NCBI GenBank assembly: GCA_043820105.1
Contig: JBDREC010000018.1
Coordinates: 1 to 6,124 of the forward strand
DNA length: 6,124 bases
Direction: 5' to 3'
Source of the DNA: JBDREC01 sp043820105 [NCBI: Pseudomonadota bacterium]
GTDB lineage: Bacteria; Bdellovibrionota_F; JAHFAK01
In this document: positions 1 through 4,580 of the stretch, one piece after another
Layout: every line of letters starts with the position of its first letter
How positions within the stretch are numbered: the stretch's first letter is position 1
Translations under genes and position numbers: made by a program
Notes under the pieces: model-generated
Database searches by the model: none
What the model was told of the DNA's origin: nothing
The model's input: only the letters and a program-made list of their open reading frames with translations

Positions 1-183
1 CTTGATCAAAACCTCTAAAAGCTTAACCATAGCCAAAGTCTCCAGTCCACAGTATATAAGCAGATCCTTAAATATTTTTTCTTTTTCTTTATTGGTCAGA
101 TTATTTTTAATAGTCCTTAAATAATCGAGCATAGCTTTACCACCCTCTCCAATATCAAGGTCAGCATAAGACAGCTCTGCTGT
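1..183 (-). pseudogene. DUF2779-domain protein, C-terminal fragment, cut at its 5' side and running off the window
   Basis: Reading the minus strand from 183 down to 1 gives 61 codons without a stop. They contain two signatures I associate with the C-terminal part of the DUF2779 family: ELSYADLDIGEGGKAM, then YCGLETLAMVKLLEVL about 25 residues later. The family usually reads YCxLDT here, which resembles the YxxxD motif III of DEDDy exonucleases. In this copy the Asp is Glu. Homology begins at about codon 2 (TAELSY), where the 26-bp repeat starts. Everything that should precede it, including the usual stretch just before PELSY, is absent, so the gene is 5'-truncated. The other end leaves the window and may continue to a normal stop. 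The function of DUF2779 is not established; a nuclease role is inference. There is no start codon or ribosome site for this fragment. Confidence 0.66.
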
Positions 184-209
184 TTTTGAAAACAAGAAAC
201 TAAGAATTA
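184..209. repeat. 26-bp exact direct repeat, copy 1, at a gene-fragment junction
   Basis: The 26 bases from 184 to 209 (beginning TTTTGAAAACAAG, ending AAGAATTA) occur again without mismatch at 2595-2620 in the same orientation. This copy lies exactly between the place where DUF2779 homology stops (minus strand, 183) and the place where ATPase homology starts (plus strand, codon TAT at 208). It belongs to neither gene. It could be a recombination or insertion scar, or a short dispersed repeat. I see no inverted ends or target duplication of a known element. Confidence 0.75.
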
Positions 210-787
210 TGGAAGAAGACGGGTTGGAAAAACACGTTTAATTGAAGAATTTCATAAAAAAGCCACCCTCTGGAAATTTGAAGGACTTGAAAAACAAGCG
301 AAATCAAAGCAGATCCGACATTTTCTAGCAACTTTAAGCCAGCATAGTAAAAATCCATTATACGAAACAGCGAACTGTAAAAATTGGATTGATGTGTTTA
401 AACTTTTAGATGCTGCGATCCTTGAAAATAACAAAACCAAATATTAATTTTATTCTTTGCGTATCAATTGCTTCATTCATGGTTGACTCTGTGATAAATT
501 CTTCAGCATTATATGGCAGAATAACCCTTGAAATATGCCTAAAACCACTATCACTAAAAGATTGTTATGATTTTTTCAACAGAAAAAAATCATTTAGGGA
601 AATAATAAATCTATATATGGCCATCGGCGGAATTCCTGCCTACCTTTTACAAATTGATCACAATACTTCAATCGCAAATAATCTAAACAAATTAGCTTTT
701 TGCAAAGATGGATACTTTGTTAATGAATTTTCCAGAATTTTCAAGGATGTATTTTATGAAGATAAAATTTACAATCCATCCTCTTAA
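208..787 (+). pseudogene. Broken archaeal-type AAA ATPase (DUF234 family): no N-terminus, Walker B or C-terminal half
   Basis: This is a remnant of a P-loop ATPase paralogous to the intact gene at 2650-4056. From 208 the plus strand reads YGRRRVGKTRLIEEF (Walker A), then WKFEGLEKQAKSKQIRHF and NWIDVFKLL, and ends at TAA 445-447. It matches residues 28 to about 101 of the intact protein. The reading then jumps frame, and from 443 it continues INFILCVSIASFMVDSV, SSALYGR, GGIPAYLLQ, LAFCKDGYFVNEFSRIF, matching residues about 136-236. About 34 codons carrying Walker B (FDEFQW in the paralogue) are missing at 442-445. The roughly 27 N-terminal residues are lost at the 26-bp repeat. About 230 C-terminal residues, including the nuclease-like domain, are lost after about 765. 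A 125-codon frame (410-787) stays open by chance. The product cannot be a working ATPase. Confidence 0.88.
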
Positions 788-860
788 TTTTAAATCAGTT
801 TAAACAAAAGTTCAACCCACATATAACAAAATTAAATCAATGAATTTTATATGTAAATTC
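788..860. other. Short AT-rich spacer between convergent genes, with a weak dyad
   Basis: ACATATAA (819-826) is the inverted complement of TTATATGT (847-854). Allowing a three-base bulge, the stem can extend to about 12 A/T-rich pairs. Its position between two converging genes would suit a bidirectional terminator, but the stem is almost all A-T and lacks a clear T tract, so I do not call one. Confidence 0.25.
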
Positions 861-2195
861 TCAAAAATTAATTTTATAGTTCGTTGTTTTTCCAGTTCCA
901 ATTCTTATTATTAACTTCAGTTTTATCAGTTCCTTTAAATCTCTTAAAATAGTATCATTACTTTTCTTAAAATGAAAAACAAGGTCTGAAACTTTAAACA
1001 AACCTTTTGCCTTAACATAATTTAGTATTTCCCGTTGGCGAATACTTAATTCTTCAAGCCCATCAAATAGTCTTGGGAAAAATCTTATGGAAAAAAAGTT
1101 TGAAGCTGAAATTTCAAATTCAGGATTTCCATTTTTCTCTAAAGCTTTTCTCATTCTTGTAATTCCACTTCCAATCATTTCAATATAGTTAGCTCTATAC
1201 AACAAGTCTGAAACAAGCAAATTTCGCCTGACACTTCTTTTTCCCAGATCCTCTATCTGCAAACCCTTAAAAAGACCGCCTGGATTTTCAATTTCTAATT
1301 TATCTTGAAAAAAGTGCATATAAATTCTTGAACTATCATAAAAATAATCTCTATGCATTACCGCGTTAATTATTGCCTCTCTCACTGCTTTTATTGGATA
1401 TTCCCAAGCTTCCTTATGTCTGGCTTCACTGCTTATTAATATTTCTGTTTTCACATGATTCTTGAAAAAATGAATGGCGGCTTCAATCTGATCAATTGGA
1501 TTGCCCGCGAGATCTTTTTTATCAATGATTTCGTACCTGTCATTTCCTCTATATTTTATACATGTAATACAAGCTTCTTTAAAAAACTTCTGTGGATTTT
1601 TGCTAAAAAATAAAACACCTGCGTTATTAAATAATAACTCACCTGATTGAACTTCTGCTACATTAAGATTTAATAACAAATCCTTTGTATCTGTAGGTAT
1701 TAATGAAATATTTGATAGAGTTCTAAATTTGTCAAATTTCTCTTGATCAAAATCATCCTTATATTTAAATTTATCATTTATAATTTCATCAAATCTAACC
1801 TTACCTTCGTTTTTCACAAATCCAATTATTTCATCTCTTGAAAGTTTTTGACTGTTTGGCCCAATCCTAAGAAAAAAACCATCCTTACAACAATATGGCT
1901 TATTTTGGCCTTCTTTAACAGTAATTTTTATGATTTGATCCATTTTTTCTACAATAATTGAAATTTTTGGTTCACAATTATTCGCCAGATCCTGCATTTG
2001 ACTGATTAGTGAATTTGTGAAGTTTAAAGGTGTTATTTTTTTATCATCCGATATGCCAATAAATATGGCTCCTCCTGAGCTATTAGCAAAAGCTACCATA
2101 TCTTTAGCAATATTGTTATTAAAGGATTGTTTAAATTCTATTTTTTGCCCCTCACCCTCTTCTATAAGCAATTTAATGACATTCGATGTATTCAC
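861..2195 (-). CDS. AlbA_2 (Schlafen-type) / RecG-like HATPase / winged-helix protein, full length
   Basis: 444 residues in three parts. Residues about 12-125 are an AlbA_2 domain: EGQKIEFKQSF, then MVAFANSSGGAIFIGISDD, and FFLRIGPNSQKLSRDEI. Residues about 185-375 carry a GHKL-type ATP-binding fold as in HATPase_c_4 proteins: the N-box-like EAIINAVMHRDY (273-284), a glycine motif ENPGGL (303-308), and IGSGITRM (341-348). Residues about 384-443 look like a winged helix (SIRQREILNYVK, then NDTILRDLKELIKLKLI). Proteins of this architecture are usually annotated as ATP-binding or putative transcriptional regulators; some occur in defence islands, and no reaction is established. The start is GTG at 2195: an in-frame TAG lies just upstream, the two intervening codons cannot initiate, and AGGA (2203-2206) stands seven bases ahead. 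It converges on the ATPase remnant and is probably transcribed alone. DNA binding and autoregulation are inference. Confidence 0.9.
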   Translation of the reverse strand: MNTSNVIKLLIEEGEGQKIEFKQSFNNNIAKDMVAFANSSGGAIFIGISDDKKITPLNFTNSLISQMQDLANNCEPKISIIVEKMDQIIKITVKEGQNKPYCCKDGFFLRIGPNSQKLSRDEIIGFVKNEGKVRFDEIINDKFKYKDDFDQEKFDKFRTLSNISLIPTDTKDLLLNLNVAEVQSGELLFNNAGVLFFSKNPQKFFKEACITCIKYRGNDRYEIIDKKDLAGNPIDQIEAAIHFFKNHVKTEILISSEARHKEAWEYPIKAVREAIINAVMHRDYFYDSSRIYMHFFQDKLEIENPGGLFKGLQIEDLGKRSVRRNLLVSDLLYRANYIEMIGSGITRMRKALEKNGNPEFEISASNFFSIRFFPRLFDGLEELSIRQREILNYVKAKGLFKVSDLVFHFKKSNDTILRDLKELIKLKLIIRIGTGKTTNYKINF

Positions 2196-2202
2196 ACATA
2201 TA

Positions 2203-2206
2203 TCCT
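2203..2206 (-). promoter_or_regulatory. Ribosome binding site deciding the GTG start at 2195
   Basis: AGGA on the minus strand, seven bases before GTG. A nearby ATG two codons up is out of frame, so this site supports the GTG start. Confidence 0.65.
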
Positions 2207-2229
2207 ATTAATATTATTAACCTTCTGTT

Positions 2230-2257
2230 AGCATACTCATTTCATATACATTGTCAA
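2230..2257 (-). promoter_or_regulatory. Sigma70-like promoter of the AlbA_2/HATPase gene
   Basis: A perfect -35 box TTGACA (2257-2252), a 16-base spacer, and TATGCT (2235-2230, four of six matches to TATAAT) lie 35 to 62 bases ahead of the GTG. The predicted transcript start is about 2223, leaving a leader of nearly 30 bases. The GC-rich hairpin at 2265-2295 ends only seven bases upstream of the -35 box. Confidence 0.6.
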
Positions 2258-2264
2258 CATATTT

Positions 2265-2295
2265 TGCGCCGCATTTGCGGCGCAAATGCGGCGCA
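2265..2295. repeat. GC-rich perfect hairpin: 14-bp arms, 3-base loop
   Basis: TGCGCCGCATTTGC (2265-2278), loop GGC (2279-2281), then GCAAATGCGGCGCA (2282-2295), the exact inverted complement. Within it TGCGGCGCA occurs directly at 2276-2284 and 2287-2295, 11 bases apart. A shorter hairpin (GCGCCGCA, TT, TGCGGCGC; 2266-2283) can form instead. The GC content is far above everything around it. Neither strand has a proper T tract after the stem, so an intrinsic terminator is unlikely. An operator, a repetitive extragenic palindrome, or the remnant of a small mobile element are the alternatives. Confidence 0.85.
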
Positions 2296-2314
2296 TTTAC
2301 AAGGGGAAGCGCCT

Positions 2315-2419
2315 CTAATCGTACTGGGTTATCCAATTTTTACTTTCCTCCAGAAGCTGGATTAAATCATTTGTTGTAATTATTAATTTATAAACAAGCC
2401 CTCCTATGTGTATTTCAAC
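2315..2419 (-). pseudogene. 34-codon C-terminal scrap of an unrecognised protein
   Basis: The minus-strand frame from 2419 to the TAG at 2315-2317 reads VEIHIGGLVYKL, IITTNDLIQLL, EESKNWITQYD. It looks like a beta strand followed by an amphipathic helix, with protein-like composition. A TAA lies two codons upstream, and no ATG, GTG or TTG sits in a sensible place, so it cannot be a complete gene as it stands. I do not recognise the family. It may be the tail of a lost gene, or chance. Confidence 0.3.
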
Positions 2420-2426
2420 TATTTAT

Positions 2427-2441
2427 GCTCAATAATTGAGC
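2427..2441. repeat. Perfect dyad GCTCAA-TAA-TTGAGC
   Basis: Six-base arms around a three-base centre. A second small dyad, TCTCCA (2455-2460) and TGGAGA (2468-2473) with a seven-base loop, follows 13 bases later. Both lie beyond the 3' end of the ATPase gene in its direction of transcription. Neither has a T tract. Confidence 0.45.
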
Positions 2442-2471
2442 GCCAGGGCACCAGTCTCCAGTTAAGATGGA

Positions 2472-2502
2472 GAACAAGAGCGCAAGAGAACAAGGGAACA
2501 AG
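2472..2502. repeat. Short purine-rich repeat, GAACAAG three times
   Basis: GAACAAG occurs at 2472-2478, 2488-2494 and 2496-2502, with related GCAAGA between. It is simple-sequence debris with no reading frame. Confidence 0.5.
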
Positions 2503-2524
2503 AAAAAACACATTTCTTTATTCC

Positions 2525-2552
2525 CTGAAAACTGATAGCTGATTGCTGAAAG
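2525..2552. repeat. Heptamer tandem repeat CTGANNN, four units
   Basis: CTGAAAA, CTGATAG, CTGATTG and CTGAAAG follow each other at 2525, 2532, 2539 and 2546 with exact seven-base periodicity. Only the CTGA core is invariant. It is non-coding and resembles the short heptameric repeats seen in some bacterial intergenic regions. Confidence 0.6.
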
Positions 2553-2594
2553 CTTGCTTGAATAAATCTAGAGTTTTGTTAACCCATTTTCTTC

Positions 2595-2620
2595 TTTTGA
2601 AAACAAGAAACTAAGAATTA
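2595..2620. repeat. 26-bp exact direct repeat, copy 2
   Basis: Identical to 184-209. This copy begins 30 bases beyond the stop of the intact ATPase gene. The two copies bracket about 2.4 kb containing the broken ATPase and the complete AlbA_2 gene. The flanks outside the 26 bases do not match (a further matching T is the most that can be added). Confidence 0.75.
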
Positions 2621-2635
2621 ATGATATAATAAATC

Positions 2636-2659
2636 GTTTTTATAAAATTTTATAAAAAC
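2636..2659. repeat. 24-bp perfect AT-rich palindrome over the ATPase stop codon
   Basis: GTTTTTATAAAA followed directly by its inverted complement TTTTATAAAAAC, with no loop. The TAA of the ATPase gene (2650-2652) lies inside it, and the last two coding codons form one edge. It might act as a weak transcript-end structure, but no T run follows on the minus strand. Confidence 0.7.
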
Positions 2660-4056
2660 AATTCATCAGATGTAATTATTCTTGAAAAGTAATGACTCTT
2701 TTGTAGTGCTTCTGAAATATTTGCATTTGTTATTAGAACTCTTTGTACACTACGTTTAAATTTGTTTTCAATTACTTCTGCTTTTTGATCTACTTCTTGA
2801 ATGATTTCTTTTCCAATAGGCTTTGTTGTATATTTCATTTCACAAAGAGTAAATATTCTATCAGCTCTATCAAAAAGCAAATCAATTTGCACTCCTTTCT
2901 TGTTTATTATTTTAGAATCAAAGTATGGGCCAACCGAATAATCTATCCCTGAAAAGCCTAGAATTTTACTAATTAAATGAGCATGATAAGTTACGAGATA
3001 TTCAAAAGATCTACCCAACCACGAATACCATTTTTGTGAATTCCAAATATTTACCAATATATTTTCTTTTCTGCTTTTAATTTTTATTAAGTTTTCTTCA
3101 ATAAAGGCAAAATAAAACCGCAAATAGGAATCAAATAAATAATATTTCTTTAGTTTTGACTTATGATTTTTATCAATAGAAATCACTGATTGAATGAATC
3201 CAGCAGATTCCAAGTTATCTAAAAACTTGGTCAATGTACCACCTGCCTTTATTTTAAGTTTTTCTGCAATTTTCCCTCGTATTAGACCATAAGGATAATT
3301 AGATAAAACTCTGATTATTCGCTCGTAATCTTCATTAGAACCAAAATGTGAAATAAAGATTCTATTATATTCATCAACAAAGTAGGAATCTTTTGAAAAT
3401 GCCAATTTTTCCAATGCAATATAGTTTGAAAAATGAGTTGATAAAAGTTCTAAATATTTTGGAACACCTCCAACACAAAGACAAGCTTCCAGCACATCAG
3501 CATTAGTACGAGAATTAAACATTTGCTGTGCCTCTCCTAAGGAAAACTGGTCTAAATGAATAATCCTATCACAGCGCCCATATAATGCATTAGATTTAAA
3601 CACTTTATCAAGCATAAAGGATGCTATGGATCCACACAATATAAGAGAAATGTCACCAGCGTCTTTTAAATATTGATCCCACACCATTTTAAGTTCAGAT
3701 ACAATTTCAGATCGATAATTTGCCATCCATTGAAATTCATCAAAAATAATTACATATTTTTTCTTTTTTACTATTGGAATAAGTAATTTGAAGGCATCAG
3801 ACCAGTTTTTTACTCTAGTAATTTGTTCATCACTAAGCTGAAAATTAAGCTGTGAAATAAAATTACTTATTTGTTTTTCTTTACTTTGATTTTCTAATCC
3901 TTCAAACATAAGGTAACTACATTTTTCAACTGCTTTATTAATAAGAAGACTTTTTCCGATTCTTCGCCTTCCATAGATGATTGTAATATTAGACTTTAGT
4001 AACTCAGTTGCTTCTTTCAATATTTTAAGTTCATTGTTTCTTCCAAAGAATTTCAT
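2650..4056 (-). CDS. Archaeal-type AAA ATPase with C-terminal DUF234 (PD-(D/E)XK-like) domain, full length
   Basis: 468 residues. An N-terminal FFGRNNELKIL box leads into Walker A YGRRRIGKS (28-36) and Walker B YVIIFDEFQWM (101-111, D106/E107). A sensor-1-like strand LILCGSIASFM (138-148) and NALYGR (156-161) follow. GGVPKYLELL and LAFSKDSYFVDEY are typical of the family. Residues about 242-295 look like a winged helix. The C-terminal domain begins at GRSFEYLV (349-355), and E352, D392 (QIDLLFD) and E406-x-K408 (CEMKYT) fit a PD-(D/E)XK nuclease core. Length and domain order match full-length DUF234 ATPases. The family is common as scattered paralogues in archaea and bacteria and its biological role is unsettled; DNA cleavage is inference from motifs. 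ATG at 4056 is preceded by AAAGGA (4062-4067) at five bases. A paralogous wreck lies at 208-787. Confidence 0.93.
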   Translation of the reverse strand: MKFFGRNNELKILKEATELLKSNITIIYGRRRIGKSLLINKAVEKCSYLMFEGLENQSKEKQISNFISQLNFQLSDEQITRVKNWSDAFKLLIPIVKKKKYVIIFDEFQWMANYRSEIVSELKMVWDQYLKDAGDISLILCGSIASFMLDKVFKSNALYGRCDRIIHLDQFSLGEAQQMFNSRTNADVLEACLCVGGVPKYLELLSTHFSNYIALEKLAFSKDSYFVDEYNRIFISHFGSNEDYERIIRVLSNYPYGLIRGKIAEKLKIKAGGTLTKFLDNLESAGFIQSVISIDKNHKSKLKKYYLFDSYLRFYFAFIEENLIKIKSRKENILVNIWNSQKWYSWLGRSFEYLVTYHAHLISKILGFSGIDYSVGPYFDSKIINKKGVQIDLLFDRADRIFTLCEMKYTTKPIGKEIIQEVDQKAEVIENKFKRSVQRVLITNANISEALQKSHYFSRIITSDELFL

Positions 4057-4061
4057 AAATT

Positions 4062-4067
4062 TCCTTT
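4062..4067 (-). promoter_or_regulatory. Ribosome binding site of the intact ATPase gene
   Basis: AAAGGA on the minus strand, five bases before the ATG at 4056. It fixes the start, which also agrees with the family's N-terminal FxGRxxEL motif. Confidence 0.75.
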
Positions 4068-4081
4068 ATCTTTTTAATCTT

Positions 4082-4099
4082 AAACAGAATAGTCTGTTT
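4082..4099. promoter_or_regulatory. Operator-like dyad AAACAGA-ATAG-TCTGTTT
   Basis: Perfect seven-base arms (4082-4088 and 4093-4099) around four bases, overlapping the predicted -10 box of the ATPase gene. The size and placement suit a dimeric repressor. Read on the plus strand it also has a short T tail, but no plus-strand gene ends here, so a terminator role is less likely. Confidence 0.5.
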
Positions 4100-4114
4100 T
4101 TCAGCCTAAATCAA
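4086..4114 (-). promoter_or_regulatory. Sigma70-like promoter of the ATPase gene
   Basis: TTGATT (4114-4109), an exact 17-base spacer, then TATTCT (4091-4086). Each box matches the consensus at four of six positions. The predicted start of transcription is near 4079, about 23 bases before the ATG. The -10 box lies inside the dyad at 4082-4099, and one TCAGCC half-site lies in the spacer, so access by RNA polymerase could be controlled by a protein binding here. Confidence 0.5.
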
Positions 4115-4192
4115 TGTTTTTCTTGAATCATAGGCTGATTTTGTAGTATATTTTCAGCCTTTATGGCTAATTCCATACAACATGGGCTGATT
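4098..4192. repeat. Two 42-43-bp direct repeats ending in TCAGCC / GGCTGA arms
   Basis: Unit 1 (4098-4140) and unit 2 (4151-4192) share identical ends: TTTTCAGCCT on the left, and CAT, one variable base, then GGCTGATT on the right; the middles differ. Each unit therefore carries an inverted pair, TCAGCC and GGCTGA. Half-sites start at 4101, 4133, 4154 and 4185 (spacings 32, 21 and 31), close to whole turns of the helix. A degenerate GGCTAA (4165-4170) lies within unit 2. The array runs from the -10/-35 spacer of the ATPase promoter up to the end of the XPB remnant. Confidence 0.6.
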
Positions 4193-4580
4193 AAAAGGCG
4201 AATAATAAAAGAAAAAAAAAAGACCCCTGATCATAGCCAACCTTATCAATAACAGGAAAGCCCTCTGAAATGCACGCCTGCTTTAATAGGCCTCTATATT
4301 GAGCATTTATCAGCAAAGGCTCTTTCTCATTAGCTTCCTGGAAAAATATATTTATTTTATTATTATGTTTTATTCTCGTTATCAATGCGGCATTCTTGGA
4401 CTGCAACAACAAATAAGGATCCTGGTGTTTGGACAAGGTGAGCATACCATACCTATTATATATTTCTTTTAGTTGCTTAAAAATTCCTGGATTAATTTCA
4501 TATTTCGAATATTTTTTAAGCACCTTTTCTATCTCCTGGAAAGGGTACCCAGACGAAGCTGCATTCCATAATGTGTTTGC
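4191..4580 (-). pseudogene. Bacterial XPB-type helicase, N-terminal-domain fragment without the motor
   Basis: The frame from 4580 reads ANTLWNAASSGYPFQEIEKV, then LKKYSKYEINPGIFKQLKEI and YNRYGMLTLSKHQDPYLLLQ, then KINIFF, YRGLLKQACISEGFPVIDK and VGYDQG. These are the landmarks of the N-terminal domain of bacterial XPB/Ssl2-type helicases (SLWNAAAAG, RYSxYPxPQNV, SRYGRLxL, RGxLKQALIKxGYPVEDLAGY). Intact proteins continue into an SF2 helicase motor. Here homology stops after GYDQG near 4222 at a run of ten A's, and the frame ends ten residues later. The 5' start is also missing: at about 4580 the sequence switches, one frame away, into the Helicase_C_3 gene. Intact XPB would unwind DNA in repair; this remnant has no ATP-binding or helicase motifs. 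A GTG at 4523 could start a 110-residue peptide, but I see no reason to think it is used. Confidence 0.8.

Larger units (their letters stand above)
2196..2635. other. Gene-poor spacer with hairpins, short repeats and a coding scrap
   Basis: There is no complete gene between the GTG of the AlbA_2 gene and the end of the ATPase gene. The stretch holds, in order, the promoter, the GC-rich hairpin, a 34-codon minus-strand scrap, two small dyads (2427-2441 and 2455-2473), GAACAAG and CTGANNN short repeats, and copy 2 of the 26-bp repeat. The mixture looks like accumulated debris rather than a designed leader. Confidence 0.6.

Noticed and set aside
252-440. Minus-strand open frame of 62 codons
   Set aside because: It is opposite the ATPase remnant, whose translation clearly matches the paralogue.
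2017-2211. Plus-strand open frame of 64 codons
   Set aside because: It lies opposite the conserved AlbA_2 domain and has no family features or ribosome site; it is a shadow.
2743-2952. Plus-strand open frame of 69 codons, rich in Phe and Tyr
   Set aside because: Antisense to the nuclease-like domain of the ATPase; the composition is that of a reversed AT-rich gene.
4082-4105. Plus-strand intrinsic terminator (dyad followed by T's)
   Set aside because: No plus-strand gene precedes it, and the overlap with a minus-strand -10 box is the better explanation.
4098-4192. Possible integron attC sites or a CRISPR array
   Set aside because: There are only two units, no GTTRRRY core sequences, no spacers of uniform size and no cas or integrase gene.
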